Below, piece by piece: positions 41,272 through 51,496 of a stretch of DNA of 64,000 nucleotides. The DNA is taken from positions 24,070 through 88,069 of the forward strand of contig JAPPES010000127.1 in the NCBI GenBank assembly GCA_028824125.1, written 5' to 3'. How positions within the stretch are numbered: position 1 is the first letter of the stretch; each line of letters begins with the position of its first letter. The position numbers and the translations under genes are program-made. Source of the stretch: Candidatus Poribacteria bacterium (GTDB lineage: Bacteria; Poribacteria; WGA-4E; WGA-3G). The notes below the pieces were generated by a model. That model made no database searches, was not told the DNA's origin, and saw only the letters and a list, made by a program, of their open reading frames with translations.

Positions 41272-41417
41272 AATTCTATTCCTTTATATAAGGGATAATA
41301 TGTTGTTGTGTAAAGAATTTACCTAAAAGTGTGATTGATGTCAATTGGTTTATGACTATTGGTGTTTCGTTGGGCTGATGTGCTAAGCAAGGATAGACAT
41401 AAAATCTTAATCTTGCG

Positions 41418-42092
41418 TTAATTGGAATGGTTCCGACCCTTCACTAACCATATTACAATTGAAACAGATATCACAACACCGAAACCGAAAAGCATTAATT
41501 TTGTATGCGTAGAAATTCGGTTGCCAAGGTAGGTATAAACAGCAGTTGCGGGGAGTTGCCCCATGCCAGTGGCAAGCCAGAAACCGATGAATCGTATTCG
41601 CGTTAAACCTGCAGCATAACTGACAACATCAAATGGGATATACGGGATAAGGCGGGCAATCAAAATCGCATAGTTGCCGTACTTTTGAATGAACTGGTCA
41701 GTTTTGTTTACAACGGGTTGACTAACGATTCGAGCTACATGTTTTGCTCCGAGAAAACGGGCGATGTAGAAGCAGAGGGCAGCCCCGAGCATCGCGCTGC
41801 TCCACGATAGCAACATACCCCACCAGAATCCAAAAAGCGCACCGTTCGCTATTGTGATAAGGAATGCAGGTAACGGCGCGATAACACTCTGAAAGATCAT
41901 GAGAATTACCGAGATGAATGGGGCAAATAAACCGTAACCTGCAATATATTCACGTATCGTTTCAATACTTTGGAACGCGGCGATAAATTCAAGAAGAAAT
42001 TCTTGAATCTGCTTAGAGAATAGGACCAAGCAGAGAATTGCAATTCCGACTGTGAGGAATGTTAACGTGTTACCTGGGAGTTTTTTGGACAT
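41418..42092 (-). CDS. TVP38/TMEM64 (SNARE-associated/DedA-like) membrane protein
   Basis: ALFGFWWGMLLSWSSAMLGAALCFYIARFLG, RLIPYIPFDVVSYAAGLTRI. Confidence 0.88.
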   Translation of the reverse strand: MSKKLPGNTLTFLTVGIAILCLVLFSKQIQEFLLEFIAAFQSIETIREYIAGYGLFAPFISVILMIFQSVIAPLPAFLITIANGALFGFWWGMLLSWSSAMLGAALCFYIARFLGAKHVARIVSQPVVNKTDQFIQKYGNYAILIARLIPYIPFDVVSYAAGLTRIRFIGFWLATGMGQLPATAVYTYLGNRISTHTKLMLFGFGVVISVSIVIWLVKGRNHSN

Positions 42093-42175
42093 TTATTGAT
42101 AGCCCAGAAATGTTACAGATCGAGTAGCAAACTTGTTCACAGGGGCAACCGCTTAGCCGATAGAAATGCTAACAA

Positions 42176-43117
42176 TTACCCATCTTGCTGAATAGCACGA
42201 ATCAATGCCTGACTCATTCGATCGCGAAGTGCTTGCTGTCGCTCTTCAGACCATTCATAAAAACCTTCACCTGATTTCACCCCGAGCTTACCAGATTCAA
42301 CCATTTCTCGGAGGAGCGGATTGATGTCGGGGGCACTGTTCAAGTCTTTGTAGAGTTCTTCAAAAGCATCAAGGACCAAATCCCATCCTGCAAGTTCGAA
42401 AACTTCAAATGGACCTGCAACGCTGAGTCGCCTCCCGAAACTGTTGCGTACAACAAGGTCAACCGTCTCGGCACTTGCGATGCCCCGCTCCACGATGGCA
42501 AACGCTTCTCGGATAAGTGCAGCTTGTAGCCTCGGCCCCACAAAACCGAGTGCCTCTTTTTCTATAAGCGCAGGTGTTTTGCCGATAGCCGTTAGGAGAT
42601 CAAACGTCACGGACACAGTTTCATCGGATGTATTCGGACTACGGATCAGTTCAACGAGCGGAATCAGGTAAGGTGGATTAAAATAATGGGTATTGAGTAT
42701 CTTATCGATGCGTTTTGTGTTTACCCCAATCTGGCTGGGCATCAGTGCTGTTGTGTTGCTTGCCAGAATTGTATGCGGTTGGCATAGAGAATCTAACTTT
42801 TCAAAAATCTGTTGTTTTAGCGGTAGATTCTCGGAGACAGCCTCAACGACAAAATCAGCGGTTTCCGCGGCTTCGGCGAGTTCGGTTGTGGTCTGAATGT
42901 ACTGCATTGTTTCGGGGATGCTTGCCTTTTCAATAACACTGTTTTCTGCAAGGAGTGTTAGGTTTTTGCCAATTTGGACAAGCGCATTATTCAGTTTTTC
43001 TTTCGTGATGTCGTGGAGATGGACACGGTAGCCTGCACATGCGAATTCTTGTGCAATACCGTGCCCCATCAGTCCTGCACCGATTACGGTAATGTTTTCA
43101 ATTTTGTTGTCTGACAA
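42176..43117 (-). CDS. 3-hydroxyacyl-CoA dehydrogenase family protein
   Basis: TVIGAGLMGHGIAQEFACAGYRVHLHDI, ILASNTTALMPSQI, THYFNPPYLIPLVELI. Confidence 0.9.
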   Translation of the reverse strand: MSDNKIENITVIGAGLMGHGIAQEFACAGYRVHLHDITKEKLNNALVQIGKNLTLLAENSVIEKASIPETMQYIQTTTELAEAAETADFVVEAVSENLPLKQQIFEKLDSLCQPHTILASNTTALMPSQIGVNTKRIDKILNTHYFNPPYLIPLVELIRSPNTSDETVSVTFDLLTAIGKTPALIEKEALGFVGPRLQAALIREAFAIVERGIASAETVDLVVRNSFGRRLSVAGPFEVFELAGWDLVLDAFEELYKDLNSAPDINPLLREMVESGKLGVKSGEGFYEWSEERQQALRDRMSQALIRAIQQDG

Positions 43118-43119
43118 TT

Positions 43120-43800
43120 TTATACTCCAATCACAATAGTAAATTCTCCGCGTGGTTCGGTAGATCGAAATTTTTCCAATGCTTGGCTGATATTTCCACG
43201 GAATATCTCTTCAAACCGTTTTGTGAGTTCACGGGCGATAACTATCTCGCGTTCTCCCATCACAGCAAGTGCATCCTCAAGAAAACGGCAGAGCCGGTGT
43301 GGTGATTCAAAAAGAATTAACGTTCGTTCTTCATCCGCAAGTTGTGTTAATTGACGTTTCCGTTTACCCGATTTAGGAGAGAGAAAACCTTCAAAGATAA
43401 AGTTGTGTAGCGGTAAACCTGAAACTGCTGCAGCTGCGAGGATAGCTGACGGGCCGGGTATTGGTATGATCGGCACAGCTTCAGCGATACACTCTTGTAG
43501 GAGTGGATAGCCCGGGTCAGAGATTGTTGGGGTGCCAGCATCTGATACAAGTGCAATGGATTCTCCTGCCTTCAACCGTGCAATAAGTTTTTCGGATTTT
43601 GCCTGTTGATTGCCTTCAAAATAACTCGTGAGTTGGGTTTTGATTTCATAATGTGTTAACAATCTGCGTGTTTGTCGGGTGTCTTCAGCAGCGATAAGGT
43701 CTACCTCTTTGAGAATGCGTAGTGCGCGTAGTGTAATATCCTCTAAATTCCCGATCGGTGTGCTGACGAGGTAAAGGGCGCCAGGGTCAATGTTATGCAT
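43120..43800 (-). CDS. rsmI: 16S rRNA (cytidine 2'-O)-methyltransferase RsmI
   Basis: LYLVSTPIGNLEDITLRALRIL, AEDTRQTRRLLTHY, SDAGTPTISDPGYPL, IPGPSAILAAAAVSGLP. Confidence 0.95.
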   Translation of the reverse strand: MHNIDPGALYLVSTPIGNLEDITLRALRILKEVDLIAAEDTRQTRRLLTHYEIKTQLTSYFEGNQQAKSEKLIARLKAGESIALVSDAGTPTISDPGYPLLQECIAEAVPIIPIPGPSAILAAAAVSGLPLHNFIFEGFLSPKSGKRKRQLTQLADEERTLILFESPHRLCRFLEDALAVMGEREIVIARELTKRFEEIFRGNISQALEKFRSTEPRGEFTIVIGV

Positions 43801-43905
43801 TGTTTTTTATTAGATTTAAAGTATTAGAATACTGCCTTTGTTATTGATTGGGTATTTTAGCAAAAGTTGTGGATTTTGGCAAGAAGTGTGGGAATGTCTG
43901 TACTG

Positions 43906-44038
43906 CAGGACTTACGCAATATCCATTTTCAAAGTAGGTGATTATATCTGTTGGCGTAGAAAATCAGAATACGGTTCATTTTTGACTTGATAAAGCGTTT
44001 GTCCCATTTCATTTGCTTTTTGCATCAGGTAAGTCCTG
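43906..44038. repeat. Short inverted-repeat-flanked segment (CAGGACTTAC ends), possible IS relic/MITE
   Basis: CAGGACTTACGCA (43906-43918) vs reverse complement of 44026-44038 (CAGGACTTACCTG); another CAGGACTTACGCA at 46508-46520. Confidence 0.45.
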
Positions 44039-44055
44039 TTCTTGATCCCGCCAAC

Positions 44056-44435
44056 TTATTGAAGTTTCGGATTTTTGATGTGCCGTTCCTCATCCCGGTC
44101 TGTTTTTTAACATTGACTTTTTGAACGCTTCCTCAAGCTGAACTCCTGTTTGATTTGCCAAACAGCAGGACAAACAGAATGTTCGCCATTTCTTCAGCCA
44201 GGTCCAAATCTGTCTCATTCTCTTTAAAACTCTGTTCCCCATATTGGCGCGCCATAATCCTTGCTAACTCGCCCACCTCTTCCATAAGAATAGCAGTATT
44301 GGTCAATTCAGAAAAATAACGCACACCGAACGTGTTAACCCATTCGTCTACAATTTTTTGGCAGTTTTCAAGTGTATAGTCCATTAAGTTGTCCATTTCA
44401 TTCATAGCATCTGTTGGTATTTTAGCCGCATTCAC
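44056..44435 (-). pseudogene. MazG-like nucleotide pyrophosphohydrolase with two frameshifts
   Basis: ...EEVGELARIMARQYGEQ..DLAEEMANILFVLL | LANQTGVQLEEAFKKSML | TDRDEERHIKNPKLQ* read in three successive frames. Confidence 0.65.
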
Positions 44436-44857
44436 AACAGAAGTAAACTATTTTTGGTTCTAAAACGTTTAGTTAACGTGAGTTTCTCGTCCTGGTTTTT
44501 CAATTTCTATTCAAGCCAACCTACAGCAACGGGTGTGTGAATATTTTGTTACATAGGTGTCAATTTAACATAAAAAAACTCATTGTTCTCTGTAGGTGCG
44601 AACTCCGATTCCCAACGATCTGTCGCGATTCGGAAATCGCTCCTACGGATATGTGGTTAATGTTGAAAACTTTACACACCCTACAGAACTAAATTTGAGT
44701 CCTTATTTTGAAATCCCGTTTTTTAGATAACACTTTTAAATGTATGACGTTACATTGAAGATTATTCGTAATCCTAACGCATCGAAACTTTATTTATGAA
44801 CTCTTCAGTTGATTTACGTTAGGTGAGAATGCTTAAAACGTTCGCAAGAGAGGAACT

Positions 44858-46486
44858 ATGAAAAAGTTACGTGTCGGAATTATTGATCTTGCTGCCAAAA
44901 GTCAGACAAAATCATGGTGGAACCGTGTTGTTTACCCTAATTATGCAAGTATTATGCCACAAGCTATCGGCGTGTGGTGTGAAGAACAAGGTCATCATGT
45001 CACACTCGTGTGTTACACTGGGCTTGAGAATCTGGTTGAGGAGTTACCCAACGATGTTGATGTTGTCTTTATCGGTTCGTTTACACATACAGCACAACTG
45101 GCATACGCATTAAGCAATATGTTCCAAGAAAAGGGTGCTGTTACGGTGCTCGGTGGACCACATGCTCGATGCTTTCCGCAGGACGCACAACAGTATTTTA
45201 ACTACGTTTTAGGATTCACTGACAAGGAGATAATCTGCGATGTGTTGAATGATTGCACACCGCACCGCCCAATTGGTGTACACCTTTCTGCCAAACAGCA
45301 ACCTGCAGCACTTCCGGGTGTAAGGGAACGCTGGAAATTCATTGAACCGACACTTAATAAAGCACTCTTTATTAAATGTGTCCCGATGCTTAACAGTTTG
45401 GGGTGTCCCTATACTTGTAATTTTTGTATTGACTCAGTTGTCCCGTATCAACCGTTGCCATTTGATGTAATCAAGGAAGACCTACAATTTCTCTTAAGTA
45501 AGTTTAAACGACCTCATGTGAGTTGGCATGACCCGAACTTTGGTATCCGATTCAACGATGTCATGTCCGCCATTGAGGAAGCGGTGCCTCCAGATAGGAT
45601 CAGTTTCATTGCCGAAAGTAGTCTGTCGGTCCTAACGGAACCCCATCTGAAACGGCTACAAAAAAATGGCTTCAAGGCAATCCTACCCGGCATTGAATCG
45701 TGGTATGACATGGGTAATAAGTCAAAATCTGGAAAGAACACAGGTATCCACAAAGTTCGCCAGGTCTCTGAACATGTCAACACGGTTCTCAGATATATTC
45801 CTTTTGTTCAAACGAATTTCGTGTTTGGTCTTGATTTTGAAGAGGGACCTGAACCGTTTGAACTCACGAAAAAGTTTGTAGATCTTACTCCTGGTGTGTA
45901 TCCATCCTATCTGCTCCTCACAGCCTACGGAGAAGCAGCACCTTTGAATCTCGAATACCAACGTAATAATCGTGTTTTATCTGTTCCTTTTCATTTTCTG
46001 AACAACCAACATGCTACAAACGTGGTGCCGAATCAATATTCATGGTTGGAGCTTTACGACAATTATATTGATCTGTCAAAGTATTCTTTGTCATGGCGTG
46101 TTGCCCGCCGCCGTTTTCAAGCTAACAAAGTTGCTACTGTCCGTTGGATGAATCTGTTGCGGGCAATGTCAGCAGGTCCTGAAGTAATTAATCACCATAT
46201 AGAGATCCGTAATCTACTTAAGACTGATAAACAGTTCCGTAGTTATTATGAGCAAGAAACCACGGAACTACCGTTGTTTTATACTGACTGGATCCGCAAG
46301 GACTTGGGGACCTTATGGGAATGGTTGCCTGATGGTGCGATGCATCACGACCCTCTGGCATATCTAAAGTCAACACTTGAAAAACCAACTGTGTCAGACT
46401 CAATACCGATCAATACAACGGCGGGCAAAAAGCAGGTTGAGAATCCAGAAGGGACAGAAGCAGTTTCAACAATAGGTTCTGATTAA
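44858..46486 (+). CDS. B12-binding-type radical SAM protein
   Basis: N-terminal cobalamin-binding-like domain (GVWCEEQGHHVTLVCYTG..VVFIGSFTHTA..VLGGPHARCFP); CPYTCNFC [4Fe-4S] motif. Confidence 0.88.
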   Translation: MKKLRVGIIDLAAKSQTKSWWNRVVYPNYASIMPQAIGVWCEEQGHHVTLVCYTGLENLVEELPNDVDVVFIGSFTHTAQLAYALSNMFQEKGAVTVLGGPHARCFPQDAQQYFNYVLGFTDKEIICDVLNDCTPHRPIGVHLSAKQQPAALPGVRERWKFIEPTLNKALFIKCVPMLNSLGCPYTCNFCIDSVVPYQPLPFDVIKEDLQFLLSKFKRPHVSWHDPNFGIRFNDVMSAIEEAVPPDRISFIAESSLSVLTEPHLKRLQKNGFKAILPGIESWYDMGNKSKSGKNTGIHKVRQVSEHVNTVLRYIPFVQTNFVFGLDFEEGPEPFELTKKFVDLTPGVYPSYLLLTAYGEAAPLNLEYQRNNRVLSVPFHFLNNQHATNVVPNQYSWLELYDNYIDLSKYSLSWRVARRRFQANKVATVRWMNLLRAMSAGPEVINHHIEIRNLLKTDKQFRSYYEQETTELPLFYTDWIRKDLGTLWEWLPDGAMHHDPLAYLKSTLEKPTVSDSIPINTTAGKKQVENPEGTEAVSTIGSD

Positions 46487-46674
46487 GCATACGAGAGTTT
46501 TACCTAACAGGACTTACGCAGTTTTATAAGATGGTGTATACTATTCTATTTATTGTCAATTTTTGTTAGCAAGTTTCACTAACATCGGATTGTAAACTTA
46601 TGGCAGAATAGGATTTCCATCGCAACATGAGATAGATTTTATGCCTGTATTTAAAAACCATCACCGAGATAACG

Positions 46675-47517
46675 ATGATTGAAATGAGGTTATCGGGACG
46701 CTATATCCAGAAACCTCACGTTTCTGTTTTCGCTGTCTGTTTCCTTTTGCTTACAGGACCAGCATTGGGACAGACAGAATTTCCGTTTGAAACTGCGCGT
46801 CCGCTTTATGTAGGTGCCCGCGCCTTAGCGATGGGGAACGCTTTTACCGCTGTCGCTGACGATGCGACCGCGGGTTTTTGGAACCCTGCTGGACTAATTC
46901 AGTGGCAAGGTGTTAAGCTTTTCGGCGTTACCAAATTTCATGTTCAACACTATTATCGGTTCGACCCGAAAGGCATCGGTTATAGTTGGCGCGGCTACAG
47001 TCTTTATTGGGGAAACAAGATCGCTCTTGACGTGGGAAGTGGTGTTCCTGACTTTAATTACTACAGTTTTGCACGCCAACTCGGTGCGTATCTTGCTGCA
47101 GGATTAAGCCTCAAATTCAAACGGCGGCACCCTTCCGATTACTACCAATTCTTCGGTTACCATACATCTTACGACATCGGTTTGCTTTTCAAACCGCGTC
47201 CGGAACTCAAATTCGGGTGTTTGTTGCAAAACCTTGATGGACGCGGTATTCAGTGGATAACGCTCGGCACCGCTTACCGTCATGCATCCTATCAATTCTC
47301 CGCAGACATTGCACTCTCTACCGAGGATGCCGCGCCAGAGTTTTATTTCGGTGTTGAATGGGCCCCGACACCTTTTTTTTCTATACGAGCTGGCAGTTCA
47401 AACGGTGCGTTAACAGGCGGTATTGGTCTGCGGATCATTAATGTCTATATTAATTATGCCCGAATTTATGAAGAACGGTTTGCATCGGATTTTATCTCTG
47501 CCGAATTGTGGTTTTAA
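46675..47517 (+). CDS. PorV/PorQ-like (UPF0164-type) outer membrane beta-barrel protein
   Basis: Signal peptide; GARALAMGNAFTAVADDATAGFWNPAGL; alternating beta-strand C-terminus ending FISAELWF. Confidence 0.8.
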   Translation: MIEMRLSGRYIQKPHVSVFAVCFLLLTGPALGQTEFPFETARPLYVGARALAMGNAFTAVADDATAGFWNPAGLIQWQGVKLFGVTKFHVQHYYRFDPKGIGYSWRGYSLYWGNKIALDVGSGVPDFNYYSFARQLGAYLAAGLSLKFKRRHPSDYYQFFGYHTSYDIGLLFKPRPELKFGCLLQNLDGRGIQWITLGTAYRHASYQFSADIALSTEDAAPEFYFGVEWAPTPFFSIRAGSSNGALTGGIGLRIINVYINYARIYEERFASDFISAELWF

Positions 47518-47565
47518 AGGCAAACGTACTACAGGAGAAACCCCTCTGATGTTCACTAAACCTGC

Positions 47566-48981
47566 TTACTCAATCACTTTCTCCCAATCTAACTTCTCAG
47601 AATCCCATTCAAATTGCTGCAATGGGCCGAATTTAAGGTTGACCGTTAAGCTTTTTGGTGTAGGTGAGCTATCAAACAAATTAAAATCTCGGATAACGAC
47701 GTAGGTGTGTTGACCGTCGGTAATGGTTTCGCACGCCTCAATAAAATCGTCCAGATTTCTAATCTGCTTTCCATTTATATTAAGGATAACCACTTTTGAG
47801 TTTCCATTTCGTTCTTGTACACCGACCCGCGAAAAACTACTGCCAGCTGCAGCATGAGGCAGATAAACACCGTCCGCTTCAAGGTAAAGTAACCGACGCA
47901 ACTGCGGTGTTATGTCATGAAACACAGCTCCACCAAACCGAACAAATCTTTGAACTTTCTTTTTTTCTAAATTTTCCACAGGCACCTGAAGACTAAGATT
48001 TTCACCATTACGGTAGATGTCCAAGGTTACCTCCTTGCCGACATTTTGATTTAGAATAGCGTCAAAGGTGTATAAATCATCGCGGATGAGTTTATCGTTG
48101 ATGCGATAGATAATATCAGATGCTCGAAGAGTGGTTTCACCTGTTGTCCTCGGCACCATGGATTCAATCTGAATAACCTTAGGTGTCCCAGCTTTGGAAG
48201 GACCGATCTCTGTGCGTAGGGCCTCGGGAAAATTGAAGTGTTTTATCGCTTCTCCAATAGAGATGAGTTCCAGATCAACACCGATTTCGCCACGTTGAAT
48301 AGGCGTCTCGTTTTGAATTAATTTCAACGCATCAATGAGATAATCAATAGGCAGTTCAAAACTGGAAGTATCTGTGCCACGCGCATGGATAGCGATAACC
48401 TCCCCAGCAGTGTTCCACACAGGACTGCCGCTTGACCCACCTGTTCTGTCAAACGTGGTATGGATGTAGCTTGAATGTCTATTACCTTTATTGACATTAA
48501 GGTTCGCAATCGTTCCAAATTTGATGGAATATTCCTCTTTCTCGTTGTTGCCAATCAGCAGCAGTTCATCACCGAGAGAAAGTTTACCCCATTCACCCAG
48601 TTCAACGGCTTGCAGTTCAAAGTCAACTTCCGCAGGATCAATCTTGTAAAATCCAAAGTCGTGTGTCGGGTCGTAGTAAAGAATATGTGCTTCGGTGAAA
48701 CTGCCATCGTGAAAGTTGATTTTAACATAGGCAGGGCTGCTACCTGTAACATGCCGGTTTGTAGCGATTATTCCTCGTTCAGCATCAACAACGAAACCGG
48801 TCGCGAAACTTGTGCCTTTTGATTCTGTTTCAAAGACGACCTCAGAGGCAGTTTCGACATTTACTACCATTGGTTTAAAACTGGCAATCTGTTCTGTCCA
48901 GTTGTGTGCTGCATTAACGTTTGCTGTAATAAATGTGAAAAGCAGTAAAAGGATGGATGTTTTTTGAAGTATATGTTTCAT
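47566..48981 (-). CDS. Secreted trypsin-like serine protease with PDZ domains (HtrA/Deg-like)
   Basis: Triad contexts ATNRHVTG, HDFGFYKID, GGSSGSPVWNTAGEVIAIHARG; then PDZ-like repeats. Confidence 0.88.
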   Translation of the reverse strand: MKHILQKTSILLLLFTFITANVNAAHNWTEQIASFKPMVVNVETASEVVFETESKGTSFATGFVVDAERGIIATNRHVTGSSPAYVKINFHDGSFTEAHILYYDPTHDFGFYKIDPAEVDFELQAVELGEWGKLSLGDELLLIGNNEKEEYSIKFGTIANLNVNKGNRHSSYIHTTFDRTGGSSGSPVWNTAGEVIAIHARGTDTSSFELPIDYLIDALKLIQNETPIQRGEIGVDLELISIGEAIKHFNFPEALRTEIGPSKAGTPKVIQIESMVPRTTGETTLRASDIIYRINDKLIRDDLYTFDAILNQNVGKEVTLDIYRNGENLSLQVPVENLEKKKVQRFVRFGGAVFHDITPQLRRLLYLEADGVYLPHAAAGSSFSRVGVQERNGNSKVVILNINGKQIRNLDDFIEACETITDGQHTYVVIRDFNLFDSSPTPKSLTVNLKFGPLQQFEWDSEKLDWEKVIE

Positions 48982-49249
48982 GATGCTCCTTGTTGTTTAG
49001 AAACGAAGTAAATTTATTCAGAATTCTAACATTTAGGGCAAGAAATGTCAACTTTTTTGGTGTCTTAATTTAAGTGTCCAAATTCAGCACACCAATGGTC
49101 ACAATTTGAACACGAGAACCTTATATCACAACCATGTAGCGTGTTAGTGCTGATTCGCAATTGGCACGGAATTTGCTACAGTAAAAATAAAACGATCCAT
49201 AAGAAATCGACAAAAGGTCCAATCTCTTCCACAAACAAGGAGTTTACTC

Positions 49250-50296
49250 ATGCGTAGGCTTATTGTAAGTTTTTTCTGCTTCATGCTACTCTTTTTTACT
49301 AATTTTGTGAGTGCCAAAATTGTTTTTAAATCAATACGCGGAGATGTCAAAGGTATCTTCGTTATGGACGATGATGGCAGCAATGTCAAGCTACTGACCG
49401 ATGAACTGAAACCTTGTGCTGCAAGCTGGGCACCAAACGGTAAGCAGATTGTGTTTGAAAGATGGATAAACCCAGTGGATTCAAAAAGCCAGCATCTTTT
49501 CCTGATGAATGCGGATGGCACAAATATCCGACAACTCACAGAACCACATGATGGGAGTGATAAACATCCTTCATTTTCACCAGATGGGAAGTCAATCCTA
49601 TTCACAAGGTTTGAGATAACAAACAACTCAAGACCTGTTTTGTCAAAATCCCTTTGGGAAATAGGCAATCACAGCATCTGTGTGATGGATATTGAGACTG
49701 GAAAAATTAAAAAAATCGCGAATCTTGGTGCAAACAACCCTGTTTGGTCACCAAACGGTAGACAAATTGTGTTTTCAAACCGTGCTGTCGTGGGGAAGAG
49801 TGGAAGCAACATCTGGATGATGGACGCTGATGGGAATAATCCACGCGAACTTTTTCCGCTTCCATCAAACGGGCAATCGAATATTAACCGAGTATATCCC
49901 AGATGGTCACCAAATGGAAGACAGATACTGTATTTGCAGCTTGAAAATAAGTTTGCGAAAATAAAAGGGGTGGGACATTTCGTTCCGCACGCGTATCGCT
50001 ATTTCATTTACGATCTTAACAAAAAGCAGGTTCATCAATTGGAGATACCGAAGAATTGGAGACCTGCAGGTATTGATTGGATGGATAACGGCAAATCGGT
50101 GATTTTCAGCGCAGTCAAAATAAAATTGGGTAAACCGTTTGGTCGCACACAACACCGCTATAATATCTATAAATATCATATAGCAACTGGTAAGCTCACG
50201 CGCTTGACGAAGCATTCGGGGCAAGATTATTCGCTAAATTGGATTAGTGATCATGCAAGTAAAATGTCTTTTAGTAGTTCCCAACACAATGAATGA
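49250..50296 (+). CDS. Secreted TolB-like PD40 beta-propeller protein
   Basis: Signal peptide; GIFVMDDDGSNVKLLTD, HPSFSPDGKSILFTR, NPVWSPNGRQIVFSN, YPRWSPNGRQILYL. Confidence 0.85.
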   Translation: MRRLIVSFFCFMLLFFTNFVSAKIVFKSIRGDVKGIFVMDDDGSNVKLLTDELKPCAASWAPNGKQIVFERWINPVDSKSQHLFLMNADGTNIRQLTEPHDGSDKHPSFSPDGKSILFTRFEITNNSRPVLSKSLWEIGNHSICVMDIETGKIKKIANLGANNPVWSPNGRQIVFSNRAVVGKSGSNIWMMDADGNNPRELFPLPSNGQSNINRVYPRWSPNGRQILYLQLENKFAKIKGVGHFVPHAYRYFIYDLNKKQVHQLEIPKNWRPAGIDWMDNGKSVIFSAVKIKLGKPFGRTQHRYNIYKYHIATGKLTRLTKHSGQDYSLNWISDHASKMSFSSSQHNE

Positions 50297-50311
50297 TGGA
50301 AGATAAGGTTG

Positions 50312-50350
50312 TATAATAGATTTTAGAATTACTTTGACATTGTTATCGGT
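50312..50350. repeat. Left end of a family A MITE-like element
   Basis: TATAATAGATTTTAGAATTACTTTGACATTGTTATCGGT matches 10513-10551 with one mismatch. Confidence 0.75.
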
Positions 50351-50367
50351 CCAGCTGGGAACAGCAC

Positions 50368-50547
50368 TATAGGCGTCAATTTAAGAAGACAAGCGTTCGT
50401 AGTCGCGAATTCATTGCCAAACGCGCGTTTGGAATTTGGCACTTCGGACATGCTGTAGGAGCGAGCTTTGCTCGCGACCGTTCGTCCGATGTCGCGAGCA
50501 AAGCTCGCTCCTACAAGAAGAAAATCGGGCGCTAAATTGACACCTAT
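50368..50547. mobile_element. MITE-like element (family D), terminal inverted repeat ATAGGYGTCAATTTA, flanked by 20-bp direct repeats
   Basis: TATAGGCGTCAATTTAAG...GCTAAATTGACACCTAT; flanks GGTCCAGCTGGGAACAGCAC and GGTCCGGCTGGGAACAGCAC; internal 25-bp perfect inverted repeat 50454-50478/50491-50515. Confidence 0.7.
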
Positions 50548-50650
50548 GGTCCGGCTGGGAACAGCACCTACCGTATATTCTGTAGCGCAAACTGTTAGTT
50601 TGTGTCTCATTATGCACAAACTAACAGTTTGTGCTACATTCGGGAGCAGT

Positions 50651-51496
50651 TTAAGATTTGTTCATCTCTAATTCCGCCATAGACCTGAGATTCAGCAACG
50701 GTGTCATCACACCGCCAGAAGCAGGCAGAACAACTCCTGTATCGTAAAGCCGCATCGCAGCAACAGTCGCATGTGCAACATCTTCAGGCGTGCCGGGACG
50801 TACCATAAAGATATACCCCTTTTCTGCTGCCTCTTCGTAATCAGGAATACGGACACGTGACAGGTCGGTATCTATAACACCTGCAGCGATGCCATTCACC
50901 TTAATACCGTGCATTGCTAACCTTCCAGCGTAAGCACGCATGCTCATCTCTAATCCTGCTTTTGAAATACAATAGGCGGTACGATTGTCAGATGCCATCA
51001 TGTCCGAAATGGAAAGGGTGTAGATAATGCATCCGCGAATCTCGTTCTCCACCATGTAATTTGCAACGCGCTGCGTGAGGAAATGGGGCGCTTTGAGATT
51101 TGTGTTCAGCAGTAGGTCAAACTGTTCTGGTGTCTCTTCAAGAATGTCTGCAATACGGGTAATACCAGCATTGTTAATAAGGATATTTACCTTTCCGAAT
51201 GCATCATGTGCTGTTTCGAGCAGTTTCGCATGAGCGTTTAAGTCGCTGATGTCTGCTTGGATAATAACCGCTTTTCTACCGAGTGACTCAACTTCGCGCT
51301 GCACTGCTTCGGCTGCATCACGATTCTGATTATAATTGATGAGCACATCGGCGCCTTGGCGTGCCAATTCAATAGCGATTGCGCGTCCAATGCCGCGACT
51401 GGAACCTGTTACGATTGCAGCGCTATCTTCAAATGAAACATCTGTCGCAAAAAAACCGAGGTCTGTGTATGTTGGCATATTGTTTGTTCCTTTCAA
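50651..51496 (-). CDS. Short-chain dehydrogenase/reductase (SDR) family protein
   Basis: AIVTGSSRGIGRAIAIELARQGADVLI, NNAGI, YCISKAGLEMSMRAYAGRLAMHGIKVNGIAAGVIDT. Confidence 0.93.
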   Translation of the reverse strand: MKGTNNMPTYTDLGFFATDVSFEDSAAIVTGSSRGIGRAIAIELARQGADVLINYNQNRDAAEAVQREVESLGRKAVIIQADISDLNAHAKLLETAHDAFGKVNILINNAGITRIADILEETPEQFDLLLNTNLKAPHFLTQRVANYMVENEIRGCIIYTLSISDMMASDNRTAYCISKAGLEMSMRAYAGRLAMHGIKVNGIAAGVIDTDLSRVRIPDYEEAAEKGYIFMVRPGTPEDVAHATVAAMRLYDTGVVLPASGGVMTPLLNLRSMAELEMNKS

